NCBI GenBank assembly: GCA_038326775.1
Contig: JBBQKJ010000033.1
Location: 1-33,124, forward strand
DNA length: 33,124 bases
Direction of reading: 5' to 3'
Origin: DYIU01 sp038326775
Lineage (GTDB): Bacteria > Actinomycetota > Geothermincolia > Fen-727 > Anoxymicrobiaceae
Part shown: positions 16,188-22,928 of the stretch, piece by piece
Layout of the letters: each line of letters begins with the position of its first letter
How positions within the stretch are numbered: position 1 is the first letter of the stretch
Position numbers and translations under genes: made by a program
The notes under the pieces: generated by a model
Told to the model about the DNA's origin: nothing
Databases searched by the model: none
What the model saw: only the letters and a program-made list of their open reading frames with translations

Positions 16188-16513
16188 CACCCTGAAACGG
16201 AGTCGATACGCTTTTTCAGCTCATCGACCGGTGTGACCCCTATCATGGTCTCGGCGGGCTCGCCGCTCTTGAAGATAATGATGGTGGGTATGGCAGTAAC
16301 GCTGAACCGGCCGGCCAGCGCGGCGTTGTCGTCGACGTTGCAGCGGGCAATCACGGCCTTGCCCTCGTACTCTTCAGAGAGGCCCTCGATGACGGGATGC
16401 ATCATGCGGCATGGCCCGCACCAGGGCGCCCAGAAGTCAACCAGCACCGGTTTATCCGACTGGAGCACCATCGTCTCAAAGTTTTGCTCGTTTATCTCCA
16501 GGACCTCTGCCAT
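16187..16513 (-). CDS. trxA: Thioredoxin
   Basis: A 108-residue thioredoxin with VDFWAPWCGPCRMMHP (Cys32, Cys35, canonical WCGPC), the buried cis-proline in TAIPTIIIF, and normal length. It is a cytosolic disulfide reductase, here placed between a ferredoxin and a radical SAM activator. The reading frame is open further upstream, but ATG 16513 has GGGAGG five bases before it and matches the family start. No thioredoxin reductase is next to it; the ferredoxin neighbour hints at ferredoxin-linked reduction, which is inference. Confidence 0.93.
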   Translation of the reverse strand: MAEVLEINEQNFETMVLQSDKPVLVDFWAPWCGPCRMMHPVIEGLSEEYEGKAVIARCNVDDNAALAGRFSVTAIPTIIIFKSGEPAETMIGVTPVDELKKRIDSVSG

Positions 16514-16580
16514 GTTTCCTCCCAGTCTCAGTCGTTTCGGCGCCAGCGCCCATCCGTTCCACTCCGGTTGTGGCATCCGG

Positions 16581-16799
16581 TTACACCATCTTGACGGCCT
16601 TCTCGGTACAGGCCTTTTCGCAGTCACCGCACTGCTTGCACTGCTCGAGATCGACCCGCGGGAAGTCCCGCGCTTTGCCGGGCTCGTCCTCGGACTCGGG
16701 CTGGACCTGGAAGGCGCCCTTCTTGCAGTACGCGGCGGCCTTGCAGTCAAGCTCGCGGCTGCACCTGGTCCGGTCCACCCATGGTATCTTCAATAACAA
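16581..16799 (-). CDS. Small 4Fe-4S ferredoxin-like protein
   Basis: A 72-residue protein. The C-terminal half has one classical cluster motif, CKQCGDCEKACTEKAVKMV (Cys54, 57, 60, 64). The N-terminal half has three other cysteines (13, 19, 25) spaced by five residues in RCSRELDCKAAAYCKKGAF, where a second cluster would normally lie, so that site is atypical. It probably carries electrons in the cytosol. It starts at TTG 16799 with GGAGG ten bases upstream. The gene precedes thioredoxin by 67 bases and lies only 48 bases after the subtilisin stop. Confidence 0.8.
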   Translation of the reverse strand: MLLKIPWVDRTRCSRELDCKAAAYCKKGAFQVQPESEDEPGKARDFPRVDLEQCKQCGDCEKACTEKAVKMV

Positions 16800-16847
16800 A
16801 GGCCGTTATCCTCCAATAATGATCCGGGCCAGATCCGGCCTCGGGTA

Positions 16848-19673
16848 TTATTTCATGAGACCGGTGGATACGTGACCGGCGCCCCGTCCGTTCCAGTACA
16901 TGGAGCGCTCCGCGATGATGGGCAGGTTGGAGTATACCCTGGTGGAGGTGTCCAGACCCTGCACCGCCTCATTCACGTGCACGCTCACCCGGCTGTTCGC
17001 CGGGATGCTGAAGCCGGTCGTCGGGATCAAGCCCCGCGAAGTCATGTAATCGATGCCCACGCTGCAGGCGCTGCCGTTTGGGTTCTGGATAAGCACCCAC
17101 TCATCGAAACCCCAATCGGTCGAGCCCTCCGCAAGGAAGCACTCCTCCCTCGGCTGCGGCACCCCTAGGGCGCAGTGCCCGGCCTTCCCGGTACCGTTGT
17201 TCCAGTACATCGCGCGCTCTGCCACGATGCCGCGGTCCGCCAACACCTTCACCGAGACGTCCTCACCAGGCAGGTCGTCGTTCACGCGCACTGTCACCCT
17301 CGACCCGGCCGGTAAGCTTAACGTGGCCTGCGGCACCGGCCCCGACGGGGTCATGCAGGTGAGATCAACGATCGCCGGCTCCGCCCCCGGGTTCCCCAGC
17401 AGGACGTACTCATCGAAGCCCCAGTCGGTCGAGCCCTCCGCCAGGTACCACTCCTGAGCGGGCGAATTAGTCCCGATGGAGTCGTGCCCCCCGCGCTTGC
17501 CGTCCCAGTACATCGAGCGCTCGCAGATGACCCGCTGGTCGGCCACCACCTCAAATGACATGTCACTCGCGGGCAGGTCGTCGCGCACGTTGATGCTGAA
17601 ACGGCTGTTTGCGTCGATAGTGAAGGGATCCTTCTCGACCGGCCCGGTCGAAGTGAGGTAGGTCACCTCGACAATCGTCGCGCGCGCGGTCGGGTTCTGA
17701 ATCAGCAGAAAGGTGTCGAAACCGTAACTGGTGGTGCCCTCCGCCAGGTACCAAGCGTACGAAGGCGCCTGCACCCCGATGGAATCGGTCCCCTCGATGC
17801 GTCCGTTCCAGTACATGGAACGCTCGCAGATTATGTCCTGGTCGCATGTTATCCTGGTCGAGACGTCCTGCCCGTTGACCACGTCGTTGACCCGTACGGT
17901 TGCGCGGCTCTGCGGCGGCACGCTCACGGGGTAAGGCGACATAGGCCCATCCAGGGTCATGAAGGTGAGCCGGGCATTCGCGGTGGCCGCCCCGGGGTTC
18001 TGAAGGAGCACGAACTCCTCGAACCCGTAGTTGGTAGAGCCCTCCGCCAGGTACCAGGTGCGGTTATCGGCGCTGTCCACCATGAAGCCGCCCCGCACCG
18101 TGTCCGAGCGCATCGCTTTGTCTTCGACGGTCACGTCCCAGAGACCCGGCTGGGCGCCGGTGAGCGAGAGGTTGCACTTTATACGGGTCGAGCCTGTCTG
18201 GGTCAGGCTCGTGCCGACGACGCCGTTCTCCCCGATCCGCTCGAGGGTGAGCTTGACGGGATTGGCGAAGTCACTGCCGGTGGCGGTGAGAGAGAAGCTC
18301 GAGCCCGTGGTCGAGTGGTCGGGCGTGACCGCGTCGAGCGACGGGCCCGTGGAGCCGGGCCTGAGCTGCGTAACGGCCGACTCGGCGTCGATGAGCCCCC
18401 AGCCGAAGGACTTGTCCCACCCGGAGCTGCCCAGGTCGTGCGCGCTCATTACCAACGCCCCACGCACCTCTTCCGCCGTCCAGGTCGGGTTGACCGACTT
18501 CACCAGCGCCCCGACCGCGGCCACGTGAGGGCTCGCCATCGAGGTGCCGTTCATGCCCGTCAAGACAAACCCGCTGGTGGGGTTCCCTTCCACATCGAAT
18601 GTGACCTGACTGATCCTGTTCGCGGCGAAGCTGCCGTCGCCGCCCGGGGCCACCACGTCCAGCGCGCTCCCGTAGTTGGAGTAGGAAGCCTTCGCGCCGG
18701 TCTTATTCGTCGCGCCCACGGCGATGCAATCAGGATACCCCGCGGGATAGTACACGAAGTCCGCGTTGTCGTTACCGGCCGAGGCGCACACGACCACCCC
18801 CAGGCCGAACGCGTAGTCAATGGCGTCGCGCAAGGCCTCGTTCGGGTCCGGGCCCGAAAGGCTCATGTTGATGACGTCGGCGCCGTGGTCGGCGGCGAAA
18901 CTTATCCCCTGGATTATCTCGGAGTCGGTGCCTCTTCCCTCGTCGTCAAGGACCTTCACCGGCATCACCGTGCAGTCGAACGCGATACCGGTAACGTAAT
19001 CGGCGTTATTGCTCTCCACTACGGTCCCCGCCACGTGTGTGCCGTGCCCGAAGTCGTCATCGGCGTACTGGTCTTTGTTGATGAAGTCATAGCCCTGGAC
19101 GAAGTGCGCGCTCGCGTCAAAGTCCGGCGACCGGCCGCCTGCCGCCCCGGCCCGGTAAGCGACCCCACTGTCGAGGACCGCCACGACCACCGACGGGTCA
19201 CCGCCGTAGTTTCCCGTAGCGGCCTGGACGGAATCCCAGGCGGGTTCCATGTTGACACCGTGGTTCGCGGTGTCCCGGCTCAGGTTCCACTGGCGGGAGG
19301 CATAGCCGGCGTCGGCCGGCACGTAGTCGGCGTGCCGGATGTAGTTGGGCTCAGCGTACTCGACCAGCCCCGAGGCGCGCAGGGCGGCGATGGCACCCTC
19401 CAGCTGCGCGGGTGGGACCTTCAGCAGATCGAAATCAGTGCAGGGCAGACGCTCGGAGGCAAAAGCCCCCACGCGGGACTTGACTTCCCCGGCCGCCCCG
19501 GCCCCGGCGCCGGCCTTGAACTTGACCAGTATCTCGCCAGGCGCGTGCTCGGCTCCCTTGCTGACAATGCCGGACCTCGGCGGTTTTCCGCCCGTGCCCC
19601 GTCCGGCAAGCGCCGGGGCGCAGGCCGCGATGATGATTATTGTCGAGATAAACAGGGCAAAGACTTTCTTCAA
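16848..19673 (-). CDS. Secreted subtilisin-family protease with four WYLAEG repeats
   Basis: I choose TTG 19673, six bases after AGGAGG (19685-19680), giving 941 residues and a clean signal peptide (KKVFALFISTIIIIAACAP). ATG 19700 is in frame but lacks a ribosome site. Residues ~45-115 are a fervidolysin-like propeptide (APGEILVKFKAG, LVEYAEPNY). The S8 domain has Asp168 (AVLDSGVA), His210 (FGHGTHVAGT), the oxyanion Asn (CASAGND) and Ser378 (NGTSMASPHVA), so it should be active. An IPT/TIG-like domain follows (PSLDAVTPDHSTTGSSFSL), then four WYLAEG repeats like those at 8613 and 22929. Role: extracellular protein digestion while attached to the cell surface or a matrix; attachment is inference. 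A near-consensus promoter precedes it. Confidence 0.92.
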   Translation of the reverse strand: MKKVFALFISTIIIIAACAPALAGRGTGGKPPRSGIVSKGAEHAPGEILVKFKAGAGAGAAGEVKSRVGAFASERLPCTDFDLLKVPPAQLEGAIAALRASGLVEYAEPNYIRHADYVPADAGYASRQWNLSRDTANHGVNMEPAWDSVQAATGNYGGDPSVVVAVLDSGVAYRAGAAGGRSPDFDASAHFVQGYDFINKDQYADDDFGHGTHVAGTVVESNNADYVTGIAFDCTVMPVKVLDDEGRGTDSEIIQGISFAADHGADVINMSLSGPDPNEALRDAIDYAFGLGVVVCASAGNDNADFVYYPAGYPDCIAVGATNKTGAKASYSNYGSALDVVAPGGDGSFAANRISQVTFDVEGNPTSGFVLTGMNGTSMASPHVAAVGALVKSVNPTWTAEEVRGALVMSAHDLGSSGWDKSFGWGLIDAESAVTQLRPGSTGPSLDAVTPDHSTTGSSFSLTATGSDFANPVKLTLERIGENGVVGTSLTQTGSTRIKCNLSLTGAQPGLWDVTVEDKAMRSDTVRGGFMVDSADNRTWYLAEGSTNYGFEEFVLLQNPGAATANARLTFMTLDGPMSPYPVSVPPQSRATVRVNDVVNGQDVSTRITCDQDIICERSMYWNGRIEGTDSIGVQAPSYAWYLAEGTTSYGFDTFLLIQNPTARATIVEVTYLTSTGPVEKDPFTIDANSRFSINVRDDLPASDMSFEVVADQRVICERSMYWDGKRGGHDSIGTNSPAQEWYLAEGSTDWGFDEYVLLGNPGAEPAIVDLTCMTPSGPVPQATLSLPAGSRVTVRVNDDLPGEDVSVKVLADRGIVAERAMYWNNGTGKAGHCALGVPQPREECFLAEGSTDWGFDEWVLIQNPNGSACSVGIDYMTSRGLIPTTGFSIPANSRVSVHVNEAVQGLDTSTRVYSNLPIIAERSMYWNGRGAGHVSTGLMK

Positions 19674-19718
19674 CTCACGCCTCCTGCCTTTATCATGCAT
19701 ATCGGCAGACCTGCCGCC

Positions 19719-19747
19719 ATGATAAAGGTCACCCTCGAAGGCGGCAA
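19719..19747 (-). promoter_or_regulatory. Promoter for the subtilisin gene
   Basis: On the minus strand TTGCCG (19747-19742), a 17-base spacer and TATCAT (19724-19719). Transcription would begin near 19712, leaving about 40 bases before TTG 19673 and only about 12 before ATG 19700, which favours the TTG start. Confidence 0.55.
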
Positions 19748-19850
19748 CAAGGCAGAAGGCGGTCGAGCTTTTCGCGGAGTCGGCAGCATGCGAAGAGAAG
19801 TGGAATGGGGTCAAGGCACAGATGGCGCATCCTGAGGCAAGCGCATTATG

Positions 19851-20309
19851 CTACCCGGCGGCCTCGTGCCCTCTTTCCTCGTTTTCGGTGAAAATCGCAA
19901 TCTTCCCCAGGACGCCCCGCTCCGGCAGCTCCCAGGCCCGGGGCTCTTTCCGCTTCTCACCGCAGCTGATGACCATCACCAGCGCGTCCTCGAGGATGTC
20001 CTCCGAATCGACCGGCACTATGAGGGCTTTCTCGAAGATGCTGGACGTTCGCACCCAGCCACGACTGCCGAGCCACTTGCTTCCCTCATCGCTCTTTACG
20101 AAACGCTCGAACTCCCCGAGAATACCTGACCCTTCCGGCAAAACACCCTCCTGTCTTACGGAACCGACGCGCAAACAGGTACGCGCCAGGGCGCCTCCGA
20201 CTATTGTCCGACACTCCCGGGCGGCTGAAAAGGAAAATACCTCGAAGTCCCATATGGAGGAATAAGCGATTGCATTGCGGAATGAGCGTAACACTGACAT
20301 CGGGGTCAT
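19851..20309 (-). CDS. Hypothetical protein of up to 152 residues
   Basis: Not recognised. The frame begins two bases after the LytTR stop (ATG 20309), without a ribosome site. A better-supported start is TTG 20141, five bases after AGGAGG, giving about 96 residues. That core is acidic and predicted mixed alpha/beta: ILGEFERFVKSDEGSKWLG, SSIFEKALIVPVDSEDILED, ALVMVISCGEKRKEP, GKIAIFTENEE. There is no signal peptide or membrane segment. It lies between the decayed response regulator and the subtilisin on the same strand. A competing plus-strand ORF over the same bases has a less protein-like composition. Confidence 0.5.
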   Translation of the reverse strand: MTPMSVLRSFRNAIAYSSIWDFEVFSFSAARECRTIVGGALARTCLRVGSVRQEGVLPEGSGILGEFERFVKSDEGSKWLGSRGWVRTSSIFEKALIVPVDSEDILEDALVMVISCGEKRKEPRAWELPERGVLGKIAIFTENEERGHEAAG

Positions 20310-20311
20310 GT

Positions 20312-20764
20312 TCAGAAGTGCAGGTGGAGGAGGTCTTTGAAGTCCGTCAGCCGCCGCTGGCTCACACTGATCCGCGTCCGGGCCCCGTCACCCAGCTCCA
20401 CCACGTACCTGCCCGGCGACTCCCTGGTGACACCAACCACCTTGTCGAGGTTGACCAGGTAGCTGCGGTGCACTCGGAAGAACTCGTCCTGGCACACCAT
20501 CGCGTCCTGTATCTCCTTAAGACAGCAGTCGGAAAGGTACCTTTCCTCCGCGGTGTGAACGTACGCGCACTTACCCGCCGCCTCGATGAAGTAGATGGCG
20601 TCGCGTGGAACGGCTTCTAGAGGTAGTCATCGGCCCCGCCTCGGTTCAAAACCACCCGCGTTCAGGAAGGTGCTTAGAGCCGAACGCAGACCCGGGTTGT
20701 CATCTATGATCAGTATTCTCTTTCTATCGTTTTTCTCGTCGTTTTCCATGGCTTTCGTCAACAT
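20312..20764 (-). pseudogene. Decayed LytTR-family response regulator
   Basis: Three pieces of one regulator lie in three frames. Piece one (20764-20627, from ATG) reads KRILIIDDNPGLRSALSTFL then NAGGFEP, a normal receiver start with its acidic pocket, and stops at TGA. Piece two, overlapping the end of the first, reads ADDYL-stop-KPF, matching the receiver's last-strand ADDYL-x-KPF signature with TAG in place of one codon. So about 70 middle residues, including the phospho-acceptor Asp, are missing. Piece three (~20605-20312) is an intact LytTR DNA-binding domain (DAIYFIEAAGKCAYVHT, EFFRVHRSYLVNLDKVVGV, ISVSQRRLTDF). Downstream of a hybrid kinase on the same strand, it is presumably its lost partner. 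LytTR expression from an internal start is not excluded. Confidence 0.75.
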
Positions 20765-20770
20765 TGTCTC

Positions 20771-20806
20771 ACAGGGGTCTGACACCTTGATGACGACACA
20801 TCAATA
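20771..20806. repeat. Degenerate copy of the dispersed repeat
   Basis: AGGGGTCTGACACCTTGATG resembles one arm of the GGGGTCAG-type repeat. It sits between the kinase stop and the response-regulator remnant. Confidence 0.45.
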
Positions 20807-20838
20807 ACACTGGTGTGGGTTTCGAGAAGGGCCGTGCG

Positions 20839-22698
20839 TCAAGGAGTCGGGCCCGGGCCTGGATTGCCATCGATATCCTTCAAGCAGACCTCGAAGCACG
20901 CGCCGCCATCGTTATAGACCCTTACGAACCCGCCATATACCTTCACGATCTTCTCCACGGTGGCGAGCCCTATGCCCGCCCCCCCCCTCTCCCCCTTGAA
21001 AAAGAGCTCGAAGATGTGTTCGAGGTCCTCCGGGGGGACGCCGGAGCCGTTGTCTCTCACCACATAACGGTGGCCACCCTCCTCCTCGCCAAGGCAGGTG
21101 ACTTCGACCGCCGGTTCGGAGCTGTCGTTGTGAGCCATCGCGTTTCCGATGAGATTGGAAAAGACCTGAAATACCTGCATGCGGCTGCCGCTTATCCTGC
21201 CCATTTCCTTGCTCAGGCGCACGGCCACACCTTTCTCACTGATCTCGCTTTCATACTTTGCCAGCACATCGCGCACCACCTCGCCGACATCAACCTCCTC
21301 GATCACCCGCGGCACCTGCCCACTCTCGGCAAGCTGCAACAGGTCCTCCACCATCGACCCGGCCTCCCGGGTCTGCATGCTTATTATCCGCGCCATATCC
21401 AGCAGGGTCCCGTTCGGGACGGCGTCGAGGTCGTCCCTCTCAAGCAAGATCGCCATGGTGTCCGCCGCGAGCATTATCGCAGACAGCGGGCCCCTGAGGT
21501 CGTGGGAGACTGTATGGGCGTAGGCGTCGAGCTCGCGGTTCGCCCTGACCAGAAACTGCTCAGAGAGGATTCTCTCGGTCACGTCACGCCCGGTGAATTG
21601 GAAGCCGGCTATGACCCCGTCCTCGCCCAACACCGGCATCACATTCCACTCCACCTGTCGCTCGCCGCGCGGGGTCTTCTGCCGGTTGATGAGACCCTTG
21701 ACCATGCGCCCGGTGCGAAGTGTAAAAGAGCTCGAGTCGACGCTCTGCTCGATGTCTTCGGAGTGTATGAACTCGGTAAAGCTATGCCCGATGAGTTTTT
21801 CTCTCGGCATGCCCCAAAACCAGCAGGCCGCGTCGTTCAGGTATGTGTACATGCCGTCGTAATCAACCCTCGCGATAATCTCGCCGGTCAGCTCGGCGAC
21901 CTCGCGGCCTTTCACGGCCGTCGGTATTACCTTTCGGTGCCAGGAGACCTCGTGACCTATCGCGCAGATGCCGACCGGCTCGTCCATGGCATCCTTCAGC
22001 ATCACCGCAGTGAGCTCATAGGGCACACGCCTGCCGTCGGCGGCCGCGACGCGCAGGCGCAAGACCGCCTTCTCGCCCCGGTCCAGCGCGCGCGTCATGC
22101 CCATGAAGCGCTCGGCTTCCTCGCGGATAAAAACCCGGGCGCAGTCCATCCGGTGCAACTCCCGGTCGGTGAAGCCGGTCAGCTCTTTCAAGCGCTTATT
22201 CCAGCTCATGAAGCGCCCCTCGAGGTCAAGCACCATGAAGACCTCCTCGAGCGCGTTCACAGCCACACCGGTGAAGGCGTTCTCCCGGTTGAGGGCGTCG
22301 CCGGCGCGCTTGAGGGCGGCCTTGGCGAGTGCGCTCTCGATGACAGTGGCGAGTGTCTCGGGGAGCTTATAATCCTTTATGACATAGCCCGCGGCGCCCA
22401 TGTCGAAAGAGCGGGTGGCGAGGTGGACGTCGCCCGAGTCGGTTACCACGATCACCGGGGGATTGTCCTCGCCCTCGACCAGGTCCTCCAGCAGGATCAG
22501 GCCGCTCTCATCGGGGAGTTTATTGTCTATCGTGACGACGTCGAAACCGGAGTCGGAGAGCCTGCGCCGGGCGGTTGCCACGTCGGCCGCGCGCTCCACC
22601 TCGACTGGCATCTTGTGCGCGAGAATCCGCCTGTACAGGTCTGCGGCGTCCGGATCGCCGTCAACGACGAGAATCCGAACGATGTCATCTGAATCCAA
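20839..22698 (-). CDS. REC-PAS-PAS-HisKA-HATPase hybrid sensor kinase
   Basis: A 619-residue soluble kinase starting at TTG 22698, eight bases after AGGAG; the 26 in-frame codons upstream look non-coding. Order: receiver (VRILVVDGDPDAADLY, phospho-Asp in DVVTIDNKLPD, VIVVTDSGD, GYVIKDYKL), two PAS domains (about 150-265, VFMVLDLEGRFMSWNKRL; about 275-390, ARVDYDGMYTYLNDAAC), HisKA with the phosphorylated His in AHTVSHDLRGPLSAI, and HATPase with N, G1 and G2 boxes (FSNLIGNAMAHND, RDNGSGVP, GAGIGLATVEKIV). There is no membrane segment, so it senses a cytosolic signal, and its own N-terminal receiver suggests a phosphorelay role. The downstream LytTR regulator is broken, so the kinase may be orphaned. 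Confidence 0.9.
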   Translation of the reverse strand: MDSDDIVRILVVDGDPDAADLYRRILAHKMPVEVERAADVATARRRLSDSGFDVVTIDNKLPDESGLILLEDLVEGEDNPPVIVVTDSGDVHLATRSFDMGAAGYVIKDYKLPETLATVIESALAKAALKRAGDALNRENAFTGVAVNALEEVFMVLDLEGRFMSWNKRLKELTGFTDRELHRMDCARVFIREEAERFMGMTRALDRGEKAVLRLRVAAADGRRVPYELTAVMLKDAMDEPVGICAIGHEVSWHRKVIPTAVKGREVAELTGEIIARVDYDGMYTYLNDAACWFWGMPREKLIGHSFTEFIHSEDIEQSVDSSSFTLRTGRMVKGLINRQKTPRGERQVEWNVMPVLGEDGVIAGFQFTGRDVTERILSEQFLVRANRELDAYAHTVSHDLRGPLSAIMLAADTMAILLERDDLDAVPNGTLLDMARIISMQTREAGSMVEDLLQLAESGQVPRVIEEVDVGEVVRDVLAKYESEISEKGVAVRLSKEMGRISGSRMQVFQVFSNLIGNAMAHNDSSEPAVEVTCLGEEEGGHRYVVRDNGSGVPPEDLEHIFELFFKGERGGAGIGLATVEKIVKVYGGFVRVYNDGGACFEVCLKDIDGNPGPGPTP

Positions 22699-22776
22699 GT
22701 TGCCTTCTCCTGTTACCCTACCCGGAAAAACCGGGAACCGCATTAATGGCTTCCCCGCAAACTGTACCGACCGCAT

Positions 22777-22785
22777 ATATTACCA
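22777..22785 (-). promoter_or_regulatory. Extended -10 promoter of the kinase gene
   Basis: On the minus strand TGGTAATAT (TG-G-TAATAT), about 80 bases before TTG 22698. The leader contains a small hairpin CCCGG-TTTTT-CCGGG (22735-22721) just upstream of the ribosome site. Confidence 0.45.
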
Positions 22786-22825
22786 CTCACCAGCGATAGA
22801 TAGCCAGTAGTCCAACTAATGGGTG

Positions 22826-22922
22826 ATTCATGTTGGGGTCAGGCACCATGACATGAATTCGCGGCGGCATGCGGATGTTTCGGACAGGAATTCATGTCAG
22901 GGTGCCTGACCCCAACATGAAT
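22826..22922. repeat. 97-base inverted repeat, complete copy of the dispersed element
   Basis: Left arm 22826-22860 and right arm 22888-22922 are 35 bases each and match in 34 positions as reverse complements; the spacer is 27 bases. The arms hold GGGGTCAGGCACC and end at GAATTC. It lies six bases after the papain-gene stop and upstream of the kinase promoter, so RNA from the protease gene would end in a very strong hairpin. It is the longest copy in the window. Confidence 0.9.
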
Positions 22923-22928
22923 GTTGCG

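Noticed and set aside
18315..19835. A 506-residue open frame on the plus strand
   Set aside because: It is antisense to the subtilisin catalytic domain and propeptide, with an Arg/His-rich composition typical of a shadow frame.
20312..20500. A separate small LytTR gene starting at an internal ATG (MVCQDEFF)
   Set aside because: The conserved first strands of the domain (DAIYFIEAAGK) lie upstream in the same frame, so that ATG is inside the domain.
20815..22692. A 625-residue open frame on the plus strand
   Set aside because: It lies opposite the sensor kinase, whose PAS, HisKA and HATPase motifs are clear; the plus frame has no recognisable domain and arises from high-GC third positions.
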